Source of the DNA: CBDBKE01 sp965218055
GTDB taxonomy: Bacteria; Acidobacteriota; Terriglobia; JAJPHL01; JAPKYU01
DNA length: 64,000 nucleotides
Assembly: GCA_965218055.1 (NCBI GenBank)
Contig: CBDCKA010000001.1
Span: 558,001-622,000 of the forward strand
Direction of reading: 5' to 3'
Below, in pieces: positions 18,546 to 27,963 of this stretch. How positions within the stretch are numbered: the stretch's first letter is position 1; the number at the start of each line of letters is the position of its first letter. Position numbers and translations under genes: made by a program. A model generated the notes under the pieces. It was not told the DNA's origin and did no database searches. It saw only the letters and a list, made by a program, of their open reading frames with translations.

Positions 18546-19550
18546 GTGGATAACCTCACCCATACGCTGGTGGCGATTGCGCTGGCCCGGGCCGGCGGCA
18601 AGCGGCTGGGACCGCACGCCACTGGCTTGCTGGTGGCAGCAGGGAACGTTCCGGACATAGACGCGGTCGCGCTGCTGGATTCCACAGTTACTTACCTCGA
18701 CTGGCACCGCGGCATCACCCACTCGCTGGCCGCCTCGCCTCTGGTGGCTCTGGCGGTGGTGGGCGGGTTCGTGCTGGGACGGAAACTGACGCGCTCCCAC
18801 CGCCCCTTCGGCGTCGGGAGGGCTTTCCTGGTGGCCTGGTTCGGGGTGGTGTTCGGACACCTGCTGCTGGACTGGTCCACCAACTACGGCACACGTCTGC
18901 TGCTGCCCTTCTCCGACCACCGGCTCTCTTGGGGCGCAGTGCCCATCGTAGACCTGTGGCTATGGCTGGTGCTGGCTGCAGCCCTCGCGCTTCCCTCACT
19001 GTTTCGCCTCATCAGCGAAGAGATTGGCGCGCCCCGCACTGGCGGCCGGGGAGCCGCCTGGTTCGCGGTGGCGTTCCTATTGGCGTGGTTTGGTTTTCGT
19101 GGCCTGTGCCATGCCCGTGCCCTTGCTGTGCTGGACGCGCACGTCTACCAGGGTCTGGAACCGCGTGAGGTGGGTGTCCTGGCTGACTTCGTCAACCCCT
19201 TCCGTTGGCATGGCGTGGTGGAAACCGCCGAGACCTGGGAGGTAGTGCAAGTCAACCTGCTGGAGGAATTCGACCCCAGGCGCAGCCGCACCTATTACCC
19301 CCCGGAACCTTCTTTGCCGCTCGAAGCAGCACGCCAATCCCGGACCGGGCAAATTTTCCTGAATTTCGCCCGTTTTCCCTATTCCTACGTGGAGCCCACC
19401 GAGCGTGGCTACGAAGTGGTGTTGCGCGACCTACGTTTCGAACCCGCCTTTTCCGGTCGCAAGGGCTTCGTCGCGCGGATTGTACTGGACCAGGACCTGA
19501 CGGTGATCCGCGAGCAGTTCCAGTTCAGCACCAGCGAGGCGGTCCGTTGA
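18546..19550 (+). CDS. YdjM/LexA-regulated-type membrane-bound metal-dependent hydrolase
   Basis: This 334-residue inner-membrane protein matches the YdjM-type family (DUF457). The N-terminal DNLTHTLVAIALARAG, NVPDIDAVALLD and WHRGITHSL segments give the characteristic pattern of histidines and aspartates expected to bind metal. A later GHLLLDWSTNYGTRLLLPF repeats the pattern. Four or five hydrophobic segments occupy the first 200 residues; the last 130 form a soluble tail. The GTG at 18546 begins the conserved region; the longer frame from 18519 has no similarity. The biochemical activity is unproven in the family. It is divergent from ligA. Confidence 0.82.
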   Translation: MDNLTHTLVAIALARAGGKRLGPHATGLLVAAGNVPDIDAVALLDSTVTYLDWHRGITHSLAASPLVALAVVGGFVLGRKLTRSHRPFGVGRAFLVAWFGVVFGHLLLDWSTNYGTRLLLPFSDHRLSWGAVPIVDLWLWLVLAAALALPSLFRLISEEIGAPRTGGRGAAWFAVAFLLAWFGFRGLCHARALAVLDAHVYQGLEPREVGVLADFVNPFRWHGVVETAETWEVVQVNLLEEFDPRRSRTYYPPEPSLPLEAARQSRTGQIFLNFARFPYSYVEPTERGYEVVLRDLRFEPAFSGRKGFVARIVLDQDLTVIREQFQFSTSEAVR

Positions 19551-19709
19551 GGCTCCCTGCCAGACAGTCCCCGTCGGGACAGAAACTGTGCAACCATTCC
19601 GGCTGAAGTGTGTAACCTCCGCGCCTGGCCGTACGTCGAATGAGCTGCAGAGTGTACACCGGCAGCCAGAATGGCGCCCAGAGTAGAGCATGGACTCGAA
19701 TCATTGCGG

Positions 19710-19715
19710 TATAAT
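19710..19715 (+). promoter_or_regulatory. -10 box for the Gly/Pro-rich secreted protein
   Basis: A perfect TATAAT lies 44 bp upstream of the start codon, in a 209-bp gap that otherwise shows nothing recognisable. No convincing -35. Confidence 0.5.
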
Positions 19716-19759
19716 GCTGAATAGTGGGGCCGGCCGTCTTTAGCCGAAAGGAGGCAGCC

Positions 19760-20644
19760 ATGATGGGTCGAATCGCGGTGGTTTTCCTGGCGCTGAGCTT
19801 GGTTCCCACCCTATCGATGGCGCAACGCCGAGGTTCCGGTCGAACCGGGACCAGAATGTCTTCCCCGGGTGGCCGACTGAGCGGTCCTGCCATGAGCATC
19901 GGGAGCAGCCACCGGCAGTCGGGACACAGACGGTCGGGACACAGGTACGGGCATGGGCACTTCAGGCCAGGGGCGCTCGTCGCACCCCCGACTGGCTATG
20001 GGAACATTAATCACCCTGGTTTGGGCTATGCCCCGAACACTCCCGGCATCGGCGTCCCACTTAGCACGGGCATCCAGCCGCTGCCCACGATTAACCAACC
20101 CTTGATCGGCCCCATTCGCCCCGGCGTCACAAATTTTGGCCGACCGCCTAGGCACGGGAAGCACTATCGCTCTCGTTACCCCAGCCGCTACAGGAGTTAC
20201 TACAACTACGGTGGATCCTGTGGATCCTATGGTGCGGGCGGCGTCGCCGTCGTGGGCGTACCAGTCGTAGTGAGCGGATATGGATACTACCCCCAGCAAC
20301 CGCAGGTCATCATCGTTCAGCAGCCACCGTACCAGGGACAGTTCCAGGCACAGGAACCACCCCGCCACATGCCCGGTCAGATTCTCACCGAGCGCCAAGC
20401 GCAGGAGCGGGGGCTGATTTACGAAACCCGCCCGCCTTTGGCCCAGGAGAGGCCGACTAAGCCACTTACCCTACTGGTATTTAAGGACCATTCCATCTAT
20501 GCGGTCACTGAGTACTGGAAAGAGGGTGACCAACTCTGCTACGTGACCAGCTACGGTTCGCAGAACTGCGTCAGTCTCGACCTGCTCGATGTGGAATTCA
20601 GCAAGAAGCTGAACGAAGAGCGGAGCGTCAAGTTCGAACTGTAG
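19760..20644 (+). CDS. Secreted Gly/Pro/Tyr-rich protein of unknown function
   Basis: This 294-residue exported protein starts at an ATG preceded by aaaggagg (19747-19754). Residues 1-19 are a signal peptide ending SMA-Q. A low-complexity region rich in G, R, H, P and Y follows, including HRRSGHRYGHGHFRPG and a poly-tyrosine/glycine patch (YRSYYNYGGSCGSYGAGG). A folded C-terminal part (about residues 215-294) contains LVFKDHSIYAVTEYWKEGDQLCYVTSYG, which resembles small domains of outer-surface proteins. I do not recognise the family. Confidence 0.75.
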   Translation: MMGRIAVVFLALSLVPTLSMAQRRGSGRTGTRMSSPGGRLSGPAMSIGSSHRQSGHRRSGHRYGHGHFRPGALVAPPTGYGNINHPGLGYAPNTPGIGVPLSTGIQPLPTINQPLIGPIRPGVTNFGRPPRHGKHYRSRYPSRYRSYYNYGGSCGSYGAGGVAVVGVPVVVSGYGYYPQQPQVIIVQQPPYQGQFQAQEPPRHMPGQILTERQAQERGLIYETRPPLAQERPTKPLTLLVFKDHSIYAVTEYWKEGDQLCYVTSYGSQNCVSLDLLDVEFSKKLNEERSVKFEL

Positions 20645-20810
20645 GTTTCTTCCGAATTGACGGCCTTTTCGGGCTCGGACACGGGACCCCAGGGTTATTC
20701 ACATGCCGGGGGGCTGCTCAGTTCCAGCGGTGACTATCGCCACGCTCGGTTGTGCCTCGTATTTTGCTCCCACCCATAACGAAGGTCCTACCTTCACGAG
20801 AAGCTTTGCC

Positions 20811-22593
20811 ATGAAAGTGCTGAGCCTTCTTCTGCTGCTCCTGTACAGTTCCGCCACTGTTCAGGCCGCTGCCGCCCCAGTGCAAGCCCGGGCCCGGGTG
20901 CCGGAGCAAGCGCAGGATCCATCCACCACGCCCGGTGCTCCCGATACGCAAAGTGCCCAACATCCTACGGTCGAGCGGCAGGAAGTACCTAAGGCCACCC
21001 TGCGCGGCCGCGTCTATGCACGGGCAACCGGAGCGCCTCTGAAGCGAGGGCAGCTGACGCTGGTCCCCGCAAGCCGACCGGCTGATCGCGTGGAGACGAC
21101 TACCGACGAGCTGGGCGCCTACGAATTCCAAAACGTGGAGCACGGCAGCTACACTTTGCGATGCTCGCGAAATGGCTACGTCCGTGCATCCTACGGCCAG
21201 AAGGGACCCAACCAGCCGCCCGTCCGCCTCACCGTTCGCCCGGGCCAGGAGCTCAAGGACCTGGATTTTCAACTCATCCGGGGCGGGGTCATCAGCGGGA
21301 GGGTTCTGGACGCGGAGGGCGAACCGCTCTCCAGTGTGCGGGTGCAGGCCCTGACAAGACGCTACATGCGAGGCCAGGTCCGGCTGATGCCACGCGCAAC
21401 GCGTTCCACTGACGATCGCGGCGAGTATCGCATCTTCGACCTGCCACCGGGCCGTTACTTCCTTCGGGCAGTCTGGCGCAGCTCCCGAAACCAAGAAAGC
21501 AGTTTTGCTCCGGTGTTCTACCCGAACGCCTTAAGGGCGGAGGACGCACAACGCATCTCCGTCGGCGAGGGTGGTGAAGTGCCCCGAGTGGACATCCAGA
21601 TGCAGAAGGTACCCACCTTCAGCGTGAGCGACAGACTGCTGGATCTGGCGACGGGCCGGCCATTCACCAGCGGTTTCGTCAGTGCGAGCGCGGAGGAATC
21701 CACAATGTTTTCATTGGGCGGCGACCGGATCCGTAGCGACGGGAGCTTTCGCCTGGCAGGACTGGTCCCAGGGCCGCTACCAGTTGCTGGTCTTCGTGCA
21801 ACGGCCCGGAACTAGCGGCTTCAGTTTCGGCTCTGCAGTGATGAAACCCTTTGACCTGCGCGAAGCCAATATCGAGAACATGGTGGTGACCGTGGGACCG
21901 GGGGTTACCGTACGCGGCACGATCGTGGCCGAGGGAGGAGAGGTTTCTACTGGTGGGCTCCGCGTGATGCTCATGCCGAAGGTCGGCGGCTTCCCCTTCC
22001 CTGGCGGCATGAGCCTGGCCAACGAGGACCTGACCTTCGAAATCGCCAAAGTACAGCCAGGGCAGTACGACCTGAACGTCTCCTCTCCCCAGAGCCCGAT
22101 GGGCCTGGGGCCGAGCTCGGGCACGCCTCAGAGCGCTTCGTTCTACGTGGGGGAAGTGAACGCCGACGGGAAGAACGTGGTCGAGGAGGGCCTGACGGTC
22201 AGTGAGAACGCGCCGATCCCCGATCTGGAGGTGGTGCTGGACTTCACCGGCGGCACGGTCACCGGCCGGCTGCTGGACGAAGATGAGCAGCCGATCTCCG
22301 GCGTCCACGTCGCGCTGCTCAGTACGGACCAGGAGAAGCGCGCCTCCGAGCGCTACTTCCGCAGCGGGGCAGCTGACCAGGATGGACAATACAAGATAAG
22401 CGCCATCTTCCCCGGCGACTACCCGCTGCTGGCGTGGCCTGAATCCGATGTGGCCCGCGTCCAGGACCCCGAGTTGTTCACCCAATTAGAGGACCACGGC
22501 GTGAGCGTGACCGTGGACAAGTCCGCCGTTGTTCAGCAGAACCTCACCCTCACTGAAGACATCCAGACCATCGTCCGGAACTATCTGCAGTGA
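20811..22593 (+). CDS. Carboxypeptidase-regulatory-like domain protein, frameshifted
   Basis: This is an exported beta-sandwich repeat protein, a type abundant in Acidobacteriota. The ATG at 20811 starts a signal peptide (KVLSLLLLLLYSSATVQA). At least two carboxypeptidase-regulatory-like domains follow: LRGRVYARATGAPLKRG and ISGRVLDAEGEPLSSV, each ending with GxYxFxNVxxGxY-type signatures. The frame then breaks. Up to about 21770 the sequence reads SFRLAGLVPG in one frame, and the expected continuation RYQLLVFVQRPG is in the next frame, running to 22593 with a further GRLLDEDEQPISGV domain. Removing one G from the GGG at 21771-21773 restores one 593-codon frame. Role unknown; related proteins are surface or periplasmic. 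Confidence 0.85.
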
Positions 22594-22638
22594 CCCGCGC
22601 CTTGGCCACCGGCATTGCGACCTGGTGGGGAAGTCGCT

Positions 22639-24006
22639 TCAGAAAGGCTGCGGAGTCTTGGCGTCCGGCTCCGCCTGCGCCTCCATACGCTCCAGCCGGA
22701 CCGAGGCAATGCGGTGGTGCTCCATCGCTTCCACCGTAAATCGCCAGCCATCGAAGACGGACGATTCGCCCACCTTTGGGATGTGACCCATGCGGCTCAG
22801 CAGGAAGCCGGCCAGCGTCTCAAACCCTCGGTCGCGCGGCAGGCGAACTTCGCACCGCTCCTCCAACTCGTGAATCGTGGTCGAGCCCTCCAGGACCAGA
22901 CCGATCACAGCGGGGCCAGCCGGCATTTCCTCGTCGCCATGCTCATCAGGCAGCTCACCCACGATGCGTTCGAGCACATCCCGCACAGTGACCAGTCCGG
23001 CGATGCTCCCAAACTCATCGACCACGAGGGCCAGGTGCCGCCGGCGACGCTTGAATTCCTCGAGCAACTCGTCCAGAGGCTTGGTTTCGGGAACGATCAG
23101 CGCATCGCGAACCAGGCTGCGGAGCTGGAACTCACGCGCCGGCCGACGCTGCTGCTGGGCTGACTGGCGTTCGGCCCACACTCGAAGCAGATCCTTTCGG
23201 TAGAGGACTCCAATAAAATTCTCTGGAGAGCCTTCATAGACCGGCATGCGAGAGTATGCGCGCTCGGCCAGACGCCTGACCAGTTCCTCCAACGGGGTGG
23301 CAACCGAGACGCTCACCAAGTCCGGGCGGGGCACCATGACTTCGCGGACCAGAATTCGGCCCAGGTCAAAGACGTTGTGCGCCATCGCCTCCAGCGGGCC
23401 GGGCAGCAGCCCACCCTCCCGCCCCGCGGTCACCAACATCTTCAGCTCCTCCGGGGAGTGCACGTGACGGTGAGTCGACGAAGCCGCGCCAAACAGGCGG
23501 GAGATAGCGGCGGCGGCGGCATCCAGGACGCGCAGGAAGGGGTGGGTAACCCGCACGAATAGATCCATGGGCCGGGCGATCAGCAGCGTCAGCCGGTCGC
23601 TGCGGGCCAACGCCACGTTCTTCGGAACCACTTCGCCCAGCACCAGGTGCATGACGGTGATGATCAGGAAGGCAACCGCCAGAGCTATAGAGTGAGCAAC
23701 CGCCAGCCGCAGCACCGGCGTAAACGGCTCGAGCAGCGGCATCAGCGATTGGGCCACCGCATGCTCGCCCACCCACCCAAGGGCCAAGCTGGCCAGCGTG
23801 ATGCCCAACTGGGTGGCCGATAAGACGCGGTCCATCTGGCCGTGTAGACGCAGCGCGATCTTGGCTCCGCTGCGGCCCTCCGCCTCCAGTTGCCGGAGCC
23901 GGGTGGGACGCACGCTCACCAGGGCGAATTCCGCGCCCACGAAGAAGGCGTTGGCGGCCACCAAGAAAGCGACCGCCAATAATCGCAGCGCCAGTGGCGC
24001 TTCCAT
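22639..24006 (-). CDS. CNNM/CorC/HlyC-family membrane protein
   Basis: This is a hemolysin-C-like transporter family member implicated in magnesium or cobalt homeostasis. The first 200 residues form a DUF21/CNNM membrane domain (AFFVGAEFALVSVRPTRLRQLEAEG). A CBS pair follows (MVPRPDLVSVSVATPLEEL; LVTVRDVLERIVGELPDEH), and then a C-terminal CorC_HlyC domain (GLVLEGSTTIHELEE...GFETLAGFLLSRMGHIPKVGE). Starting at the ATG at 24006 gives 455 residues; the frame is open to 24105 but the added N-terminus is unconserved. It is convergent with the preceding gene. Confidence 0.92.
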   Translation of the reverse strand: MEAPLALRLLAVAFLVAANAFFVGAEFALVSVRPTRLRQLEAEGRSGAKIALRLHGQMDRVLSATQLGITLASLALGWVGEHAVAQSLMPLLEPFTPVLRLAVAHSIALAVAFLIITVMHLVLGEVVPKNVALARSDRLTLLIARPMDLFVRVTHPFLRVLDAAAAAISRLFGAASSTHRHVHSPEELKMLVTAGREGGLLPGPLEAMAHNVFDLGRILVREVMVPRPDLVSVSVATPLEELVRRLAERAYSRMPVYEGSPENFIGVLYRKDLLRVWAERQSAQQQRRPAREFQLRSLVRDALIVPETKPLDELLEEFKRRRRHLALVVDEFGSIAGLVTVRDVLERIVGELPDEHGDEEMPAGPAVIGLVLEGSTTIHELEERCEVRLPRDRGFETLAGFLLSRMGHIPKVGESSVFDGWRFTVEAMEHHRIASVRLERMEAQAEPDAKTPQPF

Positions 24007-24137
24007 AGGAAAGATGGTAGCACGACCCGAAACATCCTCAGAAAAGACGAGACCGAATGGGACCCACCTCCGTCTAATAATGTGGCAACTGGAGAAACTT
24101 TCCAATGACGAACGTGTTTAGAACCTCAGGAGGCAAT

Positions 24138-24359
24138 GTGGCAACGATGGCTGCTGGGATTGCGTCTGCGGTTGACGATGTCCGTGGTTACGGGCCAGAA
24201 GTCGTCGAACGACTCAAGGAGGCTTTGGAACAAGACTGCCCGGCCCGGCCAGATCCCGGCCATCCCCACCTGTTCGTGCTGGAGCGGGCGGGCGAGAGTT
24301 TCTATATCGCCCCTCTTCCCACCGGGAAGATCCTGCTACTGGCGCGCTGGCCTAGCTGA
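24138..24359 (+). CDS. Small protein of unknown function
   Basis: A 73-residue reading frame starts at a GTG 4 bases after an aggagg Shine-Dalgarno (24128-24133). The sequence is mixed charged/hydrophobic with GPEVVERLKEALEQ, a predicted helix, and FVLERAGESFYIAPLPTGKILLLARW, predicted strands. No signal peptide or cysteine motif. It lies divergent to the CorC-type gene. No family is recognised; the ribosome binding site and protein-like composition are the main support. Confidence 0.55.
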   Translation: MATMAAGIASAVDDVRGYGPEVVERLKEALEQDCPARPDPGHPHLFVLERAGESFYIAPLPTGKILLLARWPS

Positions 24360-24471
24360 GGAGGACGGGCAGCGTTCGGGCAGCCTGTCAGCGATCACCC
24401 TACCGAGACATCAACACACAGCTGGTTAGTTCCCGCCCGGGGGTACAGCTTCAACCTGGGGCACGCGGCAA

Positions 24472-24500
24472 TTGTGGCCACCGGGGGGATGCGCTAGAAT
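24472..24500 (+). promoter_or_regulatory. Candidate promoter abutting the methyltransferase/MTHFR gene
   Basis: TTGTGG at 24472-24477, 17 bases, and TAGAAT at 24495-24500 resemble a sigma-70 promoter. The expected start point falls at or next to the ATG at 24508, which has no Shine-Dalgarno. Confidence 0.45.
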
Positions 24501-24507
24501 CCAGACA

Positions 24508-26373
24508 ATGCATGCTCGGGCGCAGAAGCTGGTGGAGCGCATTCAAAAGCAGGTGGTGGTGGCCGACGGTCCCATGGGGACGATGCTCTACTCCAAGGGC
24601 ATCTTCATCAACCGTTGCTTTGACGAGCTCAACCTTTCCATGCCCGCGCTGGTGAAGGAAGTTCACCAGAGCTACGTCCGGGCCGGCGCAGAAATCATCG
24701 AAAGCAACACCTTTGGGGCCAATTCCTTCCGGCTGGCAGCCTACGGGCTGGCGGAAAAACTGCGCGACATCAACCAGGCGGGGGTGCGCTTGGCGCGCGA
24801 GTGCGCCGGCGAGGATTTGTCGGTGGCAGGTGCGGTGGGCCCTCTGGGGCTGCGCATCGAACCCCTGGGCCCCACCTCCTTTCAGGAAGCGCGGGAAGCT
24901 TTCCGGCAGCAAATCACAACCCTCGCGGAGGCCGGCGCCGATCTGATTGTGCTGGAAACGTTTGGCGACTTGCACGAAATCCGCGAAGCAATCCTGGCCG
25001 CTCGGGAAGTGTGCGACGTCCCGATCGTGGCGCAGATGAGGGTGGATGACGATGGCAACGCGTTGTTCGGCGCCAGTCCGGAACTGTTCGCCCATCGCCT
25101 GGAGGAGTGGGGCGCCGACGTGGTGGGCATCAACTGCTCGGTGGGCCCCAAGTTGGCCCTGGAAGTTCTGGAACGGATGCACAAGGTCACCGGGAAGCCG
25201 CTCTCGGTGCAACCGAACGCCGGCGCACCAGTGAATATTGAAGGGCGCAGCGTCCACCTCTGCTCGCCGGAGTACCTGGCGCATTACGCACGCCGCTACG
25301 CTCGGGCTGGCGCCAAGGTGATTGGCGGCTGTTGCGGCACCACACCCGAGCACATCAAACAACTGAAGAACGAACTCCGCTCCCTGCAGCCGGCGCATGC
25401 CCGCTTCCAGGTGACCACCACGGCCCAGGATCGGCCTAAGGAGCTGCCGCCGGTCCCGCAGGAAGACAGATCCGAGCTCGGCCAGAAGCTAAAGAATGGC
25501 GCCTTCCCGGTGTTTGTGGAAATCCTGCCGCCCCGCGGTTCGAACCCCGGCAAAGAAATCGAAGGGGCGCGGCTGTGCGCTGCCCACGGGGTGGATTGCA
25601 TCAACGTGCCCGACGGGCCGCGCGCCAGCGCTCGCATGAGCGCGCAGGCAATGGCCTTTCTGATCCAGCAGCAGGCCGGGCTGGAAGCGGTCCTGCACTA
25701 CTGCTGCCGCGACCGCAATATCATCAGCATGCAGTCCGACCTGCTGGGGATTTACACCCTCGGCATCCGCAATCTGATCCTGATTACGGGCGACCCGCCG
25801 CGGTTGGGCAACTACCCGGATGCCACCGCCGTCTTTGACGTGGACGCCATCGGGCTCACCAACATTGTCGCCAACCTGAACCGGGGCTTGGATCTGGGCG
25901 GCAATCCGATCGGCTCGCAGACCGGTTTCCTCATCGGGGTGGGCGCCAACCCGGGCGCGGTCCACCTGGAGGAGGAGCTGCGCCGGCTGAACTGGAAAAT
26001 CGAGGCCGGCGCCGAATATATCGTGACCCAGCCAGTGTTTGACCTGGACCAGCTCGAGGCGCTGGTCCGCCATGCCGAACCGTTCAAGATTCCCATCGTT
26101 GCCGGGATCTGGCCACTCACCAGTTACCGCAATGCGGAGTTCATGATCAACGAGCTGCGCGTGCCTGTCCCCGACGCCTTCGTGGAGCGGATGCGCAAGG
26201 CGGAGTCGGCGGAAGCGGCGCGAGCCGAAGGGGTGGCCATTGCCCGCGAAATGCTGGCCCGGGCCCGCCCCATGGTGCAGGGAGCACAGTTGAGCGCGCC
26301 GTTCGGCCGATACCAGATGGCCCTGGAGGTCGTCGAAGTGCTGGGCGAGCGCCGCGTTCAGGTCACCACCTAA
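24508..26373 (+). CDS. Bifunctional homocysteine S-methyltransferase/5,10-methylenetetrahydrofolate reductase
   Basis: This is a fused enzyme of 621 residues, of the kind called YitJ in Bacillus. The N-terminal half is an S-methyltransferase barrel: ADGPMGTML at the start, GINCSVGP for the first zinc ligand and GGCCGTTPEH for the cysteine pair that binds zinc and activates homocysteine. The C-terminal half, from about residue 320, is a MetF-type FAD-dependent reductase (PVFVEILPPRGS, LITGDPPRLGNYPDATAVFDVDAIGL, YIVTQPVFD). Together they would make methyltetrahydrofolate and use it or another methyl donor to make methionine. The ATG at 24508 lies just before the conserved start. xseB follows immediately (TAA then ATG). 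Confidence 0.93.
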   Translation: MHARAQKLVERIQKQVVVADGPMGTMLYSKGIFINRCFDELNLSMPALVKEVHQSYVRAGAEIIESNTFGANSFRLAAYGLAEKLRDINQAGVRLARECAGEDLSVAGAVGPLGLRIEPLGPTSFQEAREAFRQQITTLAEAGADLIVLETFGDLHEIREAILAAREVCDVPIVAQMRVDDDGNALFGASPELFAHRLEEWGADVVGINCSVGPKLALEVLERMHKVTGKPLSVQPNAGAPVNIEGRSVHLCSPEYLAHYARRYARAGAKVIGGCCGTTPEHIKQLKNELRSLQPAHARFQVTTTAQDRPKELPPVPQEDRSELGQKLKNGAFPVFVEILPPRGSNPGKEIEGARLCAAHGVDCINVPDGPRASARMSAQAMAFLIQQQAGLEAVLHYCCRDRNIISMQSDLLGIYTLGIRNLILITGDPPRLGNYPDATAVFDVDAIGLTNIVANLNRGLDLGGNPIGSQTGFLIGVGANPGAVHLEEELRRLNWKIEAGAEYIVTQPVFDLDQLEALVRHAEPFKIPIVAGIWPLTSYRNAEFMINELRVPVPDAFVERMRKAESAEAARAEGVAIAREMLARARPMVQGAQLSAPFGRYQMALEVVEVLGERRVQVTT

Positions 26374-26634
26374 ATGCCAAAAAACATCACACCCCCACCG
26401 GAATCGTTCGAAGGCTCGCTGGACCGGCTGGAGAAGATCGTTAAGGAGCTGGAGAACGGCAACTTGCCACTGGAGCGTGCCCTGGAGTTGTTCGAGGAAG
26501 GCATGAAGCTTTCCGAGAACTGCCGGCGGCAGCTGGACAGCGCCGAAAGCCGAATTGAGATGCTCGTACGGAAGGCTGACGGCCGCGTCGTGGCGGAACC
26601 GTTCCGCCTGGCCGACGAGAGCGACAAGCCGTGA
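26374..26634 (+). CDS. xseB: Exodeoxyribonuclease VII small subunit
   Basis: This 86-residue subunit of the ssDNA exonuclease has the family signature FEGSLDRLEKIVKELENGNLPLERALELFEEGMKL, forming two long helices. The large subunit gene xseA is not in the window. It starts directly after the methyltransferase stop, and its TGA overlaps the GTG of ispA by 3 bases. Confidence 0.95.
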   Translation: MPKNITPPPESFEGSLDRLEKIVKELENGNLPLERALELFEEGMKLSENCRRQLDSAESRIEMLVRKADGRVVAEPFRLADESDKP

Positions 26635-27545
26635 GTGGCCGCCCGGCCACCCTCCCGGCCAGTCTCGAGGAGCTGTTGCGGCTCCGGCAGCAGGCGGTGG
26701 ACGCGCGCCTGGAACAATTGCTGCCGCCGCCCGCCCAGCGCCCGGAGAGCCTGCACCGCGCCATGCGCCACAGCGTTTTTGCGGGAGGCAAACGCATCCG
26801 TCCCATTCTGTGCCTGGAAGCAGCCGCGGCTGTGTGTCCTGAAGAGGCGGAACAGGCCCTGGATGTGGGTTGCGCCCTGGAGATGATCCACACCTACTCG
26901 CTGATTCACGACGACCTGCCGGCTCTCGACAACGATGATTTCCGCCGCGGCCAACCCACCTGCCACAAAGCGTTCGGGGAAGCCACTGCCATTCTGGCCG
27001 GCGACGCGCTGCTGACCCTGGCCTTCGAAGTTCTGGCCCGTCACGGCCCCCCGGCTGCCGAGCGCCGCGCCGCCATCCTGGCCGATGTGTCCCAGGCGGC
27101 CGGCACCTTTAACGGCATGATCGGCGGCCAGATGGTGGACCTGGAGTCGGAACGCCGCCCAGTGGACGCCGCCACGGTGGAATACATCCATCGCTCCAAG
27201 ACCGGCGCCATGATCCGGGCCGCCGTACGCAGCGGCGCACTGGCCGCAGGTGCCCCGGACGACCAGTTAGCCGCGCTCTCCGAATACGGGGCGCAGCTCG
27301 GGCTGGCTTTTCAAATTGTGGACGACATCCTGGACGTGGAAGGCTCCTCCCAGAAGCTGGGTAAGACGGCCGGCAAGGACGCAGCTCAGCAGAAAGCTAC
27401 CTACCCTGCCGTTCACGGTCTAGCGCGCTCTCGGGAGCTGGCGACCACCAGAATTCAGAAAGCAGTGGCGGCCCTGGAGGCGCTCGGTCCTCGGGGGCGT
27501 TGGCTGCGAGAAATCGCGCTCTACGTCGGCGAAAGGAAGAATTAA
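26631..27545 (+). CDS. ispA: Polyprenyl synthetase, farnesyl/geranylgeranyl diphosphate synthase type
   Basis: This enzyme condenses isopentenyl diphosphate with allylic diphosphates to make C15-C20 prenyl chains. The 304 residues have FAGGKRIRP, the first aspartate-rich motif DDLPALDND, GDALL, and the second DDILD motif. The xseB-ispA order is a common arrangement and supports the short-chain (IspA) assignment over long-chain synthases. Its GTG start overlaps the xseB stop. An 18-bp gap follows before the truncated methyltransferase-like gene. Confidence 0.93.
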   Translation: MSGRPATLPASLEELLRLRQQAVDARLEQLLPPPAQRPESLHRAMRHSVFAGGKRIRPILCLEAAAAVCPEEAEQALDVGCALEMIHTYSLIHDDLPALDNDDFRRGQPTCHKAFGEATAILAGDALLTLAFEVLARHGPPAAERRAAILADVSQAAGTFNGMIGGQMVDLESERRPVDAATVEYIHRSKTGAMIRAAVRSGALAAGAPDDQLAALSEYGAQLGLAFQIVDDILDVEGSSQKLGKTAGKDAAQQKATYPAVHGLARSRELATTRIQKAVAALEALGPRGRWLREIALYVGERKN

Positions 27546-27563
27546 ATAAACACGTCAGTTGTC

Positions 27564-27921
27564 ATGCATAAGAAATTGATTCTAATAGTACTGCTGGCGG
27601 GCACTCTTGTGGGTGGGGTGCTTTTCGCGACGGCCGGCCGATGGGACCTGCCCTTCTTCTGGGCCTACATTCTCTTACTTCAGGCCATGTTTGTCGGCAG
27701 TGGAATCTACTTCGTGAAGACCAGTCCGGGCATGGTCCAGGAGCGTCTTCGCCCCGGTCCGGGAGGTAAGGATTCAGTCACACGCCCAGTTGGCACCCTG
27801 CTGATGGTCGCCCACATGGGGATTGCCGGGCTTGACGTGGGCCGGTTCCACTGGCCTCCAGATGTTCCCGTCACGCTTCAGGTAGCAGCTCTCGCTGCGG
27901 TTGCCGTGTCGCTGGGCGGTG
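27564..27921 (+). pseudogene. Isoprenylcysteine methyltransferase-family protein, truncated by an IS
   Basis: The first 119 or so residues of a membrane protein with an N-terminal hydrophobic helix, RWDLPFFWAYILLLQAMFV and SPGMVQERLRPGPGGKDS. This is the usual N-terminal part of ICMT/PEMT-like methyltransferases. The C-terminal catalytic region is absent. The reading frame runs into the left end of the IS3-family element and stops at 27950 inside it. Sequence beyond the IS does not continue this protein, so the rest was probably deleted. It sits 18 bp after ispA and was likely part of that operon. Confidence 0.75.
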
Positions 27922-27963
27922 TGTCAAGGACTGATTTCTTTAGACACTGATTCTGAGAGTTTT

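Noticed and set aside
25538..25560. tRNA-like ggttcgaaccc
   Set aside because: It is a T-loop-like string inside the methyltransferase/MTHFR coding region with no cloverleaf around it.
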